In this document: piece after piece, positions 26,209 through 36,219 of the stretch
Layout: every line of letters starts with the position of its first letter
Position numbering within the stretch: position 1 is the first letter of the stretch
NCBI RefSeq assembly: GCF_002812045.1
Contig: NZ_NPEG01000002.1
Coordinates: 248,001 to 312,000 of the forward strand
Reading direction: 5' to 3'
Origin: Leptospira haakeii
GTDB lineage: Bacteria; Spirochaetota; Leptospiria; Leptospirales; Leptospiraceae
DNA: 64,000 bases
Position numbers and translations under genes: made by a program
The notes under the pieces: generated by a model
Databases searched by the model: none
Told to the model about the DNA's origin: nothing
The model's input: the letters and a program-made list of their open reading frames with translations, nothing else

Positions 26209-27624
26209 TTATAGAACGGGAGCAAAGATTACACCCAGTTTATCAATTTCATCCCCGCTTCTTCCATGAAATCCTACAATTCCCCAACCATTAGGTGCAG
26301 TATATGTAGTACAACTAGAGGTGCTGGATCCTCCCGTGAGAAACCTCCCTAGGTTCGTATGAAATTGAGCGTAAAAAATACGGGTTTGGCCATTTTTTTG
26401 CCCACTACAAAGTTTTACTTGGTCTAAATACTCTGCGGCTCCTAGGGTTAAAGTTTGCAAACTTCCTCCTGTACCTCCATGGCTCAACATTGTTCCATTC
26501 GTTAATTGTAAAGAAACTGCATCGACTCTAGATCCTGATCTTAAACTTAATTTAGATGTAGCTGGAGAAGAAGGTAGAGAATTCGCATCGTTGAATGCAG
26601 TCCCATGCGGCCCACCAAATGCATCACTATACAATAAATTCTGCAAAAGAGAATAATTGAATGTAGAAGAGACAGCGTAATGGTCCGAAAGTGGAACCCC
26701 AGTTACAGGATGTACAAATCTCGAATCCTCTATCAAATAAGAACTAGGGGACAAGGAAATATAGGAATTACCACGATAGAATATTTTATCGACTACCTCA
26801 CATCCCGCACTTGTTCTATGACCTTCACAATCCATCAAAGCATCTGCTCCTTGCGTGGGATAAGATCCTCCTCTGACCAATTGGATCCAAACATCCGTAA
26901 ATCCATGATTGATAAATTCTCTGATATTGTCTCCAGATCTAGTGTATCTTGTATTCGTATCTCCCATCACGATCACTGCATTCCCTGCGGAATTGGATTC
27001 TATAAAATTCAGAATTTGTAATACATTCGACCTTCTTGCGGCAAGATCCGCAGTTTCCGTACTCGCGTTCGTATGCAAATTATACACGTCCAAGAACACT
27101 CCTGGGGCAACTTTATGCCTTGCTAAAGTAAATCCCTTAGGAGTTAAACAATCAGTTCCGTTGCAAGCATCCCAATCCACTCTCTGGAAATCCGAAAATG
27201 GAAAATAGGAGAGAGTATTTAAACCATCGCCTATTCCCATTCCCCCGCTTGTGGCGGATCTATAAGGATGTACATCATTTGCATACAAACTTGCGTGATA
27301 ATTAAAATCTTCTTGGACTTGGATCAGATCGAATGGGGTCATTAAAGGCCCCATATAAGGAGTGTTCTCACTAGGATTCGAACTGGAAAAAGGTTCCAGT
27401 AGTCCTGCCACATTATAAGTGAGTAAAGAGAATGTTCCGGTCCCATTTACAGTATCGATAACTGCCAGATCCGAATAGCTTGTGCCAATTTTAGTTTGGT
27501 CCGGCTTCTGGATCAGTCCCAGTAAACTTTCCGTGTTTATAACCTTTTCCCCATTACAATTGAGCAGGAATAATAAAATTCCTGTCAAAAGGGGGATTCC
27601 CTTTCTGCTTAGTTCGATTTTCAT
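26209..27624 (-). CDS. EEP-fold phosphodiesterase lipoprotein with C-terminal jacalin lectin domain
   Basis: This is a 471-residue protein with signal and lipobox LLNC (Cys 23). Residues about 64-330 form an endonuclease/exonuclease/phosphatase domain. LTYNVAGL contains the Asn71 motif, IQVQEDFNYH the metal Glu105, and YNLHTNAS, MGDTNTRYT and LSDHYAV the remaining catalytic motifs, so the site looks complete. From about 335 to 471 is a jacalin-like lectin domain (AFGGPHGTAFND, SRVDAVSLQLTNG, IVGFHGRSGDEIDKLGVIF). This fold includes DNases, sphingomyelinases and phosphoinositide phosphatases. The lectin part suggests glycan targeting. The substrate is unknown. Confidence 0.88.
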   Translation of the reverse strand: MKIELSRKGIPLLTGILLFLLNCNGEKVINTESLLGLIQKPDQTKIGTSYSDLAVIDTVNGTGTFSLLTYNVAGLLEPFSSSNPSENTPYMGPLMTPFDLIQVQEDFNYHASLYANDVHPYRSATSGGMGIGDGLNTLSYFPFSDFQRVDWDACNGTDCLTPKGFTLARHKVAPGVFLDVYNLHTNASTETADLAARRSNVLQILNFIESNSAGNAVIVMGDTNTRYTRSGDNIREFINHGFTDVWIQLVRGGSYPTQGADALMDCEGHRTSAGCEVVDKIFYRGNSYISLSPSSYLIEDSRFVHPVTGVPLSDHYAVSSTFNYSLLQNLLYSDAFGGPHGTAFNDANSLPSSPATSKLSLRSGSRVDAVSLQLTNGTMLSHGGTGGSLQTLTLGAAEYLDQVKLCSGQKNGQTRIFYAQFHTNLGRFLTGGSSTSSCTTYTAPNGWGIVGFHGRSGDEIDKLGVIFAPVL

Positions 27625-27676
27625 TTTTCGTTCTCCGTTTTGATATCGAACGGGCAGTATAAATATAAGTATTATA

Positions 27677-27688
27677 TTCTAATTAGAA
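27677..27688. promoter_or_regulatory. 12-bp perfect palindrome upstream of the EEP-jacalin gene
   Basis: TTCTAATTAGAA lies 53 bases upstream of the minus-strand start at 27624, in an AT-rich region suited to a promoter. It may be an operator. Confidence 0.35.
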
Positions 27689-27714
27689 ATTTCTTATATG
27701 GTCATTTTTTTATA

Positions 27715-28620
27715 TTAAGGAACTCGTTTACCTGTTCCTGCTTCTAAAATTTGAAACCATTCTTCTCTTTCTAGCGTAACTTGAAATGATTTTGTGGCGG
27801 ATCTAATACGATCCGGCTCATTCGTCCCCAAAACTGGGACCAATTGTGCTGGATGGAATAAATACCAAGAGAATAATACAGCATCAATAGTTGTATCCTT
27901 CTTCTTTGCGAACTCTTCTAATGTTTTATATAAAACAGTTTCTTGTTCCGTTTTAGGCTGGAAAACCCTACCGCCAGCAGTTGGGGACCAGATCATCGGC
28001 TTAATGTGCAATTCTTGGGCCTGATCGAATACTCCATTTGTTAAAGGATCTGGAAAAAATGGATGGAACTCCACTTGGTTTGTAACCAAAGGAAAATCCA
28101 ATCTGGACTGCAAAAGTGAGAATTGGGAAGGAGTGAAATTTGAAACTCCGAAATGTAAAACTTTTCCACTTTCTCTTAGAGATTTAAAGGTTTTTGCGAT
28201 CTCATCCGCATTCATCAAGGGATCAGGCCTATGGATCAGAAGTAGGTCTATTTTATCTATATTCAGTTTTCTTAATGAATTTTCCGCAGAACCGATCAAA
28301 TAATCTCCCGATGTATCGTAATGTTTCACCGAAATCCCGGGACGATTTGGCCCAGGAAGCTGGATTCCCGCCTTAGTGACTATCTTGATCTTCTCTTTTA
28401 GCCCAGGTCTGGACTTTAATGCTGCGCCGAATTTCTCTTCATTTCCGTATTCTCCGTAGAGATCCGCATGATCGAAAGTATCTATCCCTGATTCCAGGCA
28501 AACTTCTATCTTTTCTAAAATTCGATCAGCACCTGATCCTTTGGGATCTGTATGTAGTCTCCAACAACCATAGACTAATCTGGAAAAACTTGGGCCTTCT
28601 TTAGAAAGTGAAATTTTCAT
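27715..28620 (-). CDS. Aldo/keto reductase
   Basis: This is a 301-residue TIM-barrel NADPH-dependent reductase of the YdhF type. The catalytic tetrad is visible as Asp and Tyr in [14 protein letters not shown], Lys in [10 protein letters not shown] and His in [12 protein letters not shown]. Cofactor-binding segments include [12 protein letters not shown] and [12 protein letters not shown]. It overlaps the upstream flavin oxidoreductase by ATGA (28617-28620), so the two are translationally coupled. The natural substrate is unknown. Confidence 0.9.
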   Translation of the reverse strand: MKISLSKEGPSFSRLVYGCWRLHTDPKGSGADRILEKIEVCLESGIDTFDHADLYGEYGNEEKFGAALKSRPGLKEKIKIVTKAGIQLPGPNRPGISVKHYDTSGDYLIGSAENSLRKLNIDKIDLLLIHRPDPLMNADEIAKTFKSLRESGKVLHFGVSNFTPSQFSLLQSRLDFPLVTNQVEFHPFFPDPLTNGVFDQAQELHIKPMIWSPTAGGRVFQPKTEQETVLYKTLEEFAKKKDTTIDAVLFSWYLFHPAQLVPVLGTNEPDRIRSATKSFQVTLEREEWFQILEAGTGKRVP

Positions 28621-29768
28621 TTTCTTTCTCCAGTTGTTAAAGGAGTCACCGGTTCTCTATCCGGAATTCTTCCTTGGGCTTTAGGTAAAGAAACTGTTTG
28701 TATATGGGGGAGTACTTTTTCTGCGAATATTTTACATTCATCCATCAAAGGATATCCCGAGAGTATAAATGCTCTAATTCCCATATTTATATATCTATGA
28801 ATTTTTTCTAATACCTGTTCGGGAGTTCCTACAATTGCCGAACCACAACCTGATCTGGCAAGACCTATGCCGGACCAAATATTAGGTTCTATGAATAGAT
28901 CGGAGCCTGCATTCTTTCTAAGTTCGTCTTGTCTTTTGACTCCGGCTGAATTAGAATCCAAGGCCCTATGTTTTAGTTCTTCTGCTTTTTGTAGATCCAA
29001 TTTGGATAATAATCTGGAAGCTGCATCTTTTGCTTCTTTTTCGGTATCTCTCACGATCACATGGATTCTTAAACCGAAATCAATTTTTCTTCCAGCGATC
29101 TTCGCTCTCTCGCTCAGATCTTTCATAGTGTCGGCCAATCTTTCTTCCGTCTCTGGCCACATTAAAAAAACATCACAATATTCTGCGCAGAGTTGCCTTG
29201 CATCTTCAGAAATTCCTCCGAAGTACAACAAAGGCCCTCCATTTGTCTGGTAAGATTTAGAAGGATCAGAACTCAATTTGATCTTATAAAATTCTCCTTG
29301 GAAATCTATCTCATCCTTAGTCCAGGATTGTTTTAATATTTCTATAACTTCTTTAGAGATCTTATATCTTTCTTTCGAATCTCGGATCGTACCGGGAAGA
29401 TCGGATGAAATAATATTAATATTTAATCTTCCTTTTAACATATGATCCAATGTGGAAATGGTTCTAGCTAGCATTGGAGGATGTATTTCCCCACAACGAA
29501 CCGCAGTGAGTAATGAAATGTTTTTAGTAAATTGAGAAGCTGCAGCGGCGAATGTCAAAGTGTCCTGCCCCACTTGGTAAGAAGAAGGAAGAAGAATATT
29601 TTGGTAACCGAGCTCATCGGCGACTCGGATGATCTCAGCACAATGTTCGAAACTGGATCTTAGTTTTGGATCTGGGATTCCCAGATATTCGTAGTCACCG
29701 TTACAGAGATCGCAAAACCATGCCATCTCAACTTTAGGATCTTCCGAACGAATTACAATAGAACTCAT
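28617..29768 (-). CDS. LLM-class flavin-dependent monooxygenase, SsuD-like
   Basis: This is a 383-residue protein with the bacterial luciferase-like TIM barrel. Family segments include [20 protein letters not shown] (about 51-70), [34 protein letters not shown] and [20 protein letters not shown]. It would be a two-component FMNH2-dependent monooxygenase close to alkanesulfonate monooxygenase. No flavin reductase or sulfonate ABC transporter is adjacent, so sulfonate as substrate is inference only. It is first in an operon with the aldo/keto reductase and divergent from the TauD-like gene. Confidence 0.88.
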   Translation of the reverse strand: MSSIVIRSEDPKVEMAWFCDLCNGDYEYLGIPDPKLRSSFEHCAEIIRVADELGYQNILLPSSYQVGQDTLTFAAAASQFTKNISLLTAVRCGEIHPPMLARTISTLDHMLKGRLNINIISSDLPGTIRDSKERYKISKEVIEILKQSWTKDEIDFQGEFYKIKLSSDPSKSYQTNGGPLLYFGGISEDARQLCAEYCDVFLMWPETEERLADTMKDLSERAKIAGRKIDFGLRIHVIVRDTEKEAKDAASRLLSKLDLQKAEELKHRALDSNSAGVKRQDELRKNAGSDLFIEPNIWSGIGLARSGCGSAIVGTPEQVLEKIHRYINMGIRAFILSGYPLMDECKIFAEKVLPHIQTVSLPKAQGRIPDREPVTPLTTGERK

Positions 29769-29809
29769 GGTATACGTATTTTAGAAGAAGCCATCGAATC
29801 AAGACGGAT

Positions 29810-29827
29810 TTGTAGGAATTCCTACAA
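29810..29827. repeat. 18-bp palindrome TTGTAGGAATTCCTACAA
   Basis: This perfect inverted repeat lies in the divergent spacer between the SsuD-like and TauD-like genes. Its core GTAGGARTTCC also forms the loops of the hairpins at 10420-10460 and 10477-10498. It looks like a member of a dispersed intergenic palindrome family. An operator role cannot be excluded. Confidence 0.5.
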
Positions 29828-29956
29828 GAGTGGAAACTGGATTTAACTAAAAATGGTAAGCTTCATTAAACCGACCTCTAGTTCAGAAGATGAAAAGACT
29901 TGCCTTTCCCCTCTACGGTTTTATAAAAGTTTTCATTCTCTAACGGGAGAGCCTCT

Positions 29957-31084
<1,128 letters not shown>

Positions 31085-31149
31085 AATATAGTTTAAAAAA
31101 ATCTAAAATATTAAACGGCAGCGGATTATTCGTCTGCTGAGGGAAATAC

Positions 31150-32049
31150 ATGCAAGATTACGATTTAGTCAGATTGAATTTCAGTCCAGGAGGACTTTTT
31201 GTCCTGAATATCTGTTTGGGACTGATCATGTATGGAATCTCTTTAGAATTAACGATCGCCGATTTTACGAACTTAAGAAAACAACCTAAAGCGGCAATTG
31301 TAGGTCTATTTTCCCAATTAGTATTATTACCTGCGATCACTGTAGGATTACTTTATATTCTAAAACCTCACCCAGGTTTGGCTTTAGGAATGATCTTAGT
31401 GGCAGCCTGCCCCGGCGGGAATATGTCCAATTTTATCAGCCTTCTAGCGAAAGGAAATGTCCCTCTTTCTATTTCGTTAACTGCAACTACTACGGTTCTA
31501 GCTTGGTTTTTTACTCCATTTAACTTTTTCTTTTGGGGAAAACTATACTCTCCTGCCGCAGATAGATTAAAAGAGATTAGCTTAAATCCAGTTGATGTAT
31601 TCCTTTCTATTTTTCTAATATTGGTCTTACCTTTAATTTTAGGAGCACTAACGAATCGTTTTCTTCCTAAGGTCGCTTCTTCTTTAAAAAAGCCTATGAG
31701 GATTGGTTCTACGGTCCTATTAGGCGTTTTTATATTGATCGCATTTGTTGGTAACTGGAAATCCTTCGTGGACTTCGGACCTGTTTTGTTTTGGCTGGTT
31801 CTTCTTCATAACGGCTCCGCTTTAACAGTAGGATATCTTGCCTCTTGGATCGCAGGCCTTGCTCACAAAGAAAGAAAAACGATCTCTTTAGAAACAGGAC
31901 TCCAGAACTCGGGGTTAGGACTTATCTTAATTTTTACATTTTTCCAAGGAATCGGATCCATGGCACTCATCGCTGCTTGGTGGGGAGTATGGCATTTGAT
32001 TAGTGGGCTTTTCTTAGCTGCTATTTGGGGAAGAGAGAAAACAAGTTAA
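31150..32049 (+). CDS. Bile acid:sodium symporter (BASS)-family transporter
   Basis: This is a 299-residue inner-membrane protein with about nine or ten helices. The hallmark VAACPGGNMSNFISLLAKGN (about 92-111) and the late ETGLQNSGLGLILIFTFF (about 253-270) are the two crossover regions that bind sodium. The family transports organic anions such as pantoate, pyruvate or sterol conjugates; the specificity here is unknown. It sits 65 bases after the dioxygenase and 15 before the isomerase. Confidence 0.9.
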   Translation: MQDYDLVRLNFSPGGLFVLNICLGLIMYGISLELTIADFTNLRKQPKAAIVGLFSQLVLLPAITVGLLYILKPHPGLALGMILVAACPGGNMSNFISLLAKGNVPLSISLTATTTVLAWFFTPFNFFFWGKLYSPAADRLKEISLNPVDVFLSIFLILVLPLILGALTNRFLPKVASSLKKPMRIGSTVLLGVFILIAFVGNWKSFVDFGPVLFWLVLLHNGSALTVGYLASWIAGLAHKERKTISLETGLQNSGLGLILIFTFFQGIGSMALIAAWWGVWHLISGLFLAAIWGREKTS

Positions 32050-32064
32050 GATCGTAATATCTGT

Positions 32065-32682
32065 ATGAGCGAGAAAAATTCGCCGATTCTTTCCTTCTGG
32101 TTCGAATTTGCCAGTACCTATTCTTACTTAACTACAGGAAGGATCAAATCCTTAGCCGACAAAGAAGGTATCCAACTCGAATGGAAACCTTTTCTATTAG
32201 GGCCGATCTTTAAAGACCAAGGAATGTCCGATTCTCCTTTTAACCTCTATCCAACTAAAGGAAAATACATGTGGAAAGATTTAGAAAGAAGGACCGCAAA
32301 ATACGGGCTCCCTTTTTTGAAACCAGGTATTTTTCCTCAAAACGGATTAAAAGCGGCAAGGATCACAATAGCAAATCTGGACAAACCTTGGATTTATGAT
32401 TTTATATTAGAAGTTTTTAAAGTAGAATTTTCCAAAGATCAGGATATTTCAGATGTTTCTGTTCTTTCGATGATCTTAAGATCCTTAGGACAAGATCCCG
32501 AAAATATATTATCCTATTCCGAGTCGGAGGAAAACAAAAAGAAACTGAGAGAAAATACGGAACAAGCCCGGAGCTTAGGGATTTTTGGAGCTCCGAGCTT
32601 TATTGTAAACGGAGAATTATTCTGGGGAGACGATCGTTTAGAAGACGCGATCGAATTCCTAAAAAAAGTAGATCCTAACTGA
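32065..32682 (+). CDS. DsbA-fold 2-hydroxychromene-2-carboxylate isomerase family protein
   Basis: This is a 205-residue glutathione-S-transferase kappa-type protein. FWFEFASTYSYLTTGRI near the N-terminus has Ser in place of the DsbA cysteines. WKPFLLGPIFK is the usual second motif, and LGIFGAPSFIVNGELFWGDD near the C-terminus is the cis-proline and substrate loop. The family isomerises a naphthalene-pathway intermediate using glutathione. Here the role may be general organic-acid detoxification. It overlaps the stop of the convergent dioxygenase gene by 8 bases. Confidence 0.88.
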   Translation: MSEKNSPILSFWFEFASTYSYLTTGRIKSLADKEGIQLEWKPFLLGPIFKDQGMSDSPFNLYPTKGKYMWKDLERRTAKYGLPFLKPGIFPQNGLKAARITIANLDKPWIYDFILEVFKVEFSKDQDISDVSVLSMILRSLGQDPENILSYSESEENKKKLRENTEQARSLGIFGAPSFIVNGELFWGDDRLEDAIEFLKKVDPN

Positions 32683-33544
32683 TCTTCATGCTAGTTAGAG
32701 ATACCGAACTCTGGATGATATCATTGTAAAAATGGATCTCTTCTTTTTCCTCCGCCAATGCCAAAGCATATAACATCGGAAAATAATGTTCAGGTGTAGG
32801 AATTGCGATCTGCACTGCAGTCCCTAATTTTTGGTAATTCGCGAGGCTTTTCCAATCTCTTTTCTGGATCAGATCCTTGAATGTTTCATTTGCATCTAAA
32901 GCCCAATCATGCGCCTTGTCTTGGTTTTTCCAATCATAAAGACGTAAGTTATGGACCAGGTCACCACTTCCCAAAACCAAAACACCTTGTTCTCGCAGCT
33001 TAGATAAAGACTTCGCAAATTCGTAATGCCATTCTCCGGATTTAGTGGCATCTAAACTCAATTGAACTACCGGAATATTCGCCTTAGGATACATATTCCT
33101 AAGGACACTCCATGTCCCATGATCCAATCCCCAAGAATCGTCCTGGATCACTTGTGCATCTTTTGATTTTGAAAGTTCTTCTGCTAACTTCGGATCTCCA
33201 GGCGCAGAATATTGCACATCAAATAATTCCTGAGGAAATCCGTAAAAATCGTGAATTGTAGGAGGAGATTGGTTAGAAGTAACGTATGTTCCTTTCGTAA
33301 ACCAATGCGCAGAAATGCTTAAGATTGCTTTAGGTTCCGGAAAATCTTTCGTAGATTCAGCCCATGAATCGGCTAACGGATTCGGTCCGAGAGCGTTCAT
33401 TGGACTTCCATGGCCTACAAAAAATACCGGTAACTTTTCCATCTTTCTTTCTCCTTTTATACTGTTAAAAAATCTATAAATCGCAGCTGAACCGAATATT
33501 GCTGCGACTGTTCCCAATAAGAATTTTTTTCGGTTCAGCTTCAT
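32675..33544 (-). CDS. DODA-type (class III extradiol) ring-opening dioxygenase
   Basis: This is a 289-residue protein from the ATG at 33544. An earlier in-frame ATG at 33601 overlaps the previous gene and adds no signal. The N-terminus has NRKKFLL and a hydrophobic run (about 10-24), suggesting export or anchoring. This is unusual, because YgiD relatives are cytoplasmic. An internal start at the Met of MEKLPVFFVGHG would give the plain cytoplasmic form. Metal and catalytic motifs are GHGSPMNAL, SAHWFTKG and DHGTWSVL. Relatives cleave catechol-type substrates such as DOPA. It is coupled to the SnoaL-like gene upstream. Confidence 0.85.
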   Translation of the reverse strand: MKLNRKKFLLGTVAAIFGSAAIYRFFNSIKGERKMEKLPVFFVGHGSPMNALGPNPLADSWAESTKDFPEPKAILSISAHWFTKGTYVTSNQSPPTIHDFYGFPQELFDVQYSAPGDPKLAEELSKSKDAQVIQDDSWGLDHGTWSVLRNMYPKANIPVVQLSLDATKSGEWHYEFAKSLSKLREQGVLVLGSGDLVHNLRLYDWKNQDKAHDWALDANETFKDLIQKRDWKSLANYQKLGTAVQIAIPTPEHYFPMLYALALAEEKEEIHFYNDIIQSSVSLTSMKIS

Positions 33545-33548
33545 ACGA

Positions 33549-33989
33549 TTAGAACATTGTATTTTCGTTCTTTGGATCTTCCGGAATATCTTGGAGTACA
33601 TCCCAGTGTTCCACTACCTTATCGCCTTCCACCCTAAAAATGTCCACAACTGCGATCCCTTTACTCTTAGGATCGATTTTTAAATGAGCATGGACAATGA
33701 CAAAATCCCCATCAGCAAAACTTCTTTTAATTTCAGTATTTGCTTGGGGGGCCTGGGACGCAAAACCGTCAAAGAACTCTACAAAAGCCTTTCTACCGGT
33801 AGCCGCATGGGGATTATGCTGTATATAATCCTCTGTTAAATATAACTCGGCGGCTTCACGATGTTTATGATCGATCAAAGCCATTTTATAAAAATCCAAA
33901 ACGAGCTTTTTATTTTTCTCTTCTTTCGAAGAAGAATTACAACTCAAGATCGTTAGGAGGATCGAGAAGATCAATACTACATTTTTCAC
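33549..33989 (-). CDS. SnoaL-like domain lipoprotein
   Basis: This is a 146-residue protein with a signal and lipobox TILSC (Cys about 17). The mature domain (about 28-140) has the SnoaL/NTF2-like cone fold pattern: a helix start (KLVLDFYKMALIDHKHREAA), then YIQHNPHAATGRKAF, VIVHAHLKID and VDIFRVEGDKVVEHWDVLQ. YIQHNPHA contains the His often used in this family. It precedes the dioxygenase by 4 bases and probably acts on the same class of small aromatic compounds. Confidence 0.85.
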   Translation of the reverse strand: MKNVVLIFSILLTILSCNSSSKEEKNKKLVLDFYKMALIDHKHREAAELYLTEDYIQHNPHAATGRKAFVEFFDGFASQAPQANTEIKRSFADGDFVIVHAHLKIDPKSKGIAVVDIFRVEGDKVVEHWDVLQDIPEDPKNENTMF

Positions 33990-34031
33990 AGACTATTTGC
34001 CTCAATTTTCAGAATAATACCTTTTAGACAA

Positions 34032-34054
34032 CTTGTAATAATTAAAGTTACAAG
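34032..34054. promoter_or_regulatory. Inverted repeat upstream of the SnoaL-dioxygenase operon
   Basis: CTTGTAA (34032-34038) and TTACAAG (34048-34054) form a perfect 7-bp dyad with a 9-base spacer, 43 bases upstream of the start at 33989. The size and place suit an operator for a dimeric regulator. There is no T-run, so it is not a terminator. Confidence 0.45.
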
Positions 34055-34094
34055 AAATTTTATTTTTTACCGAGAATTGAAAATAAAATTCGAA

Positions 34095-35144
34095 TTATTT
34101 TCCTTTGTAAAGTTCGAAAACCTTAGGTCTGATCTTGGACTTGGAAAAATGTTGGTTGGAAGCTGCTTTACCTTTTCTTAATTTTTTCTGTTCTTCCAGA
34201 GGCAAAGAAGCGATCTTTTGGCATTCTATAGAGCAACAATTATCGAATTTTTCCGCGCATGACAAACATTGGATGAATAGAATATGACAGGCAGGATTTG
34301 CACAATTGATATGCCTTGCAGATTTTTGATCACACTGGTGGCATTCGCTTAGGATCTCATTTCCTACGGTTTCCTGGAGCCTTGCGTCGAACACGAAATT
34401 TTTCCCCTTAAACTTGGAGTCCAGTCCCTTCTCCTTAATTTCAGAAGCATAAGAAATAATCCCTCCATGCAACTGATATACATTTTGGAATCCATGATGT
34501 TTCAGATAAGCGGACGCTTTTTCACATCGGATCCCTCCGGTGCAATACATTACAATTTCCTTATCTTTTTTATCCTGCAGAAGATCTATGATCAGAGGTA
34601 ATTCCTCTCTAAATGTATCTGCCTGAGGAAGTAGCGCTCCTTCGAAATGTCCTATCTCAGATTCGTAGTGATTTCGAACATCCACTACGATAGTTTCAGA
34701 AGATTCTAATTTTTTATTAAATTCTTCCGCGTTTAAGTGGGTTCCCACGTTGGTTACGTCAAAAGTATCATCTGCAAGACCATCCGCTACGATCTTGTTA
34801 CGAACTCTAATATCCAATTTTAAGAACGAATAAGAATTTTGTTCCACAGCGACCTTGAATGGAACGTTTTTGAATTCTTTCCTTGTATCTATTGAATCCC
34901 TGAATTTTTGAAAATTGAATTCAGGCACAGATAATTGAGCGTTAATCCCTTCTCTTGCTATATAGATCCTTCCGAGCACCCCTAAAGATTCCCATTCTCT
35001 ATATAATTCGTTACGTAGAAGATCCGGATTTTCTAAAATCACATATTTATAAAAGGAAATAGTAGTACGCTTAAAATCCTCTGCCTCGATCTTTTTCTTT
35101 AGAATATCCTTACTATAAATATTATGAAGAGGTTTATGTTTCAT
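34095..35144 (-). CDS. trhO: tRNA uridine(34) hydroxylase, rhodanese family
   Basis: This is a 349-residue protein. The N-terminal ferredoxin-like domain (about 30-125) has [17 protein letters not shown]. The rhodanese domain (about 140-245) carries the active cysteine in [12 protein letters not shown]. The C-terminal region is Cys-rich (CHQCDQ, CANPACH, CLSC, CCSIEC), as in YceA homologues. The enzyme makes 5-hydroxyuridine at the tRNA wobble position using oxygen. It is a single gene with no obvious operon partner. Confidence 0.93.
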   Translation of the reverse strand: MKHKPLHNIYSKDILKKKIEAEDFKRTTISFYKYVILENPDLLRNELYREWESLGVLGRIYIAREGINAQLSVPEFNFQKFRDSIDTRKEFKNVPFKVAVEQNSYSFLKLDIRVRNKIVADGLADDTFDVTNVGTHLNAEEFNKKLESSETIVVDVRNHYESEIGHFEGALLPQADTFREELPLIIDLLQDKKDKEIVMYCTGGIRCEKASAYLKHHGFQNVYQLHGGIISYASEIKEKGLDSKFKGKNFVFDARLQETVGNEILSECHQCDQKSARHINCANPACHILFIQCLSCAEKFDNCCSIECQKIASLPLEEQKKLRKGKAASNQHFSKSKIRPKVFELYKGK

Positions 35145-35281
35145 ACGAGACTAGATCTTTCCTAAAAATTAGGATTTGTTGGACCTCCTAACTGGCAAGC
35201 CCAAAAACCGGGATTTAGAACATGACATTTGTCCTTCTATAATGCTTGCCTTCCCCATCTGCCAAAAATAGATTTTGTCCC

Positions 35282-36040
35282 ATGCCCAAATCCAAATCGA
35301 TATCCCAAAAGAAATTATTGGGAGGAGAAACTTCCAGGGCAGAAGAAGTGATCCGAGAAGTCCGAAAATTCTCCGATCCAAAAGCGGTCGAAATACTCTC
35401 TCGATTTTTCAAAACCGGAAAAGGGCAATACGGAGAAGGTGATCTATTTTTAGGAATAAAGGTCCCACCACTTCGAAAAATTTCCAAATTATACAGAGGT
35501 ATTCCGTTATCCGAACTTCAGAAAATCGTAAAATCCAAGTATCATGAAGAAAGACTTTTAGGTTTTTTTATACTATGCGAGAAGTTCCAAAAAACTCCCG
35601 AGGAAGATCGTAAAGAGCTGCACCTATTCTATTTAAAAAACTTAAAATACGTGAACAATTGGGACATTGTAGATCTAAGTTCCAGGGAAATGATCGGAGA
35701 TTATCTTATAGATAAAAAAAGGGACATCTTATACGAACTAGTTAAATCTAAAAGTATGTGGGAAAGAAGGGTCGCGATCATCTCCACGTATGCTTTCATT
35801 CGTAATGGAGACTTTAAGGATACCTTAAAGATCGCAGAAAACCTCTTAACTGATAAAGAAGATCTTATTCATAAGGCAGTGGGTTGGATGCTAAGAGAAG
35901 TTGGTAATAGAAGTTTAAAACCTGAGACTGACTTTCTGGATAAACATGCTCACAAAATGCCTAGGACAATGCTTAGATATGCGATTGAAAAGTTTCCGAC
36001 TAAGTTAAAGTCGAAATATATGAAGGCTGGAAAGGAATAA
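35282..36040 (+). CDS. DNA alkylation repair protein, AlkD-like
   Basis: This is a 252-residue all-helical HEAT-like protein. I prefer the ATG at 35282; a TTG at 35246 would add 12 residues. Characteristic segments are FLGIKVPPLRKISKLYRGI (about 62-80), YVNNWDIVDLSSREMIGDYL (about 122-141), WERRVAIISTYAFIRNGDF and HKAVGWMLREVGNR. The WDIVD aspartate and the Trp and Arg residues match those that embrace alkylated DNA in AlkD. It is a glycosylase for bulky N3/N7 alkyl bases. Confidence 0.9.
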   Translation: MPKSKSISQKKLLGGETSRAEEVIREVRKFSDPKAVEILSRFFKTGKGQYGEGDLFLGIKVPPLRKISKLYRGIPLSELQKIVKSKYHEERLLGFFILCEKFQKTPEEDRKELHLFYLKNLKYVNNWDIVDLSSREMIGDYLIDKKRDILYELVKSKSMWERRVAIISTYAFIRNGDFKDTLKIAENLLTDKEDLIHKAVGWMLREVGNRSLKPETDFLDKHAHKMPRTMLRYAIEKFPTKLKSKYMKAGKE

Positions 36041-36053
36041 AAGACCTTTAATG

Positions 36054-36170
36054 CTATGCGGCACAAGCCGCTTTGAATTCATGGAAGAAACGATACCAGA
36101 GCCTAAATCTTTCCTTTATGTTTAAATAGGACCATTCTATAAAGATCCAAGCTCTTAGCCAGACAGGCAT
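36054..36170 (-). CDS. Possible 38-residue aromatic-rich protein
   Basis: The minus strand between alkD and the helicase has an ATG-initiated reading frame of 38 residues (MPVWLRAWIFIEWSY at the start, FHEFKAACAA at the end). It has five Trp and many aromatic residues and looks amphipathic or membrane-associated. There is no good ribosome-binding site. Its 3' end overlaps the hairpin GCGGC-ACAA-GCCGC at 36058-36071, which may instead be the alkD terminator. Treat it as a doubtful gene. Confidence 0.25.
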   Translation of the reverse strand: MPVWLRAWIFIEWSYLNIKERFRLWYRFFHEFKAACAA

Positions 36171-36219
36171 ATTCGTAGGGATAACGTAAAAATTTACGCG
36201 GACATCCCAGGAGCAATCT

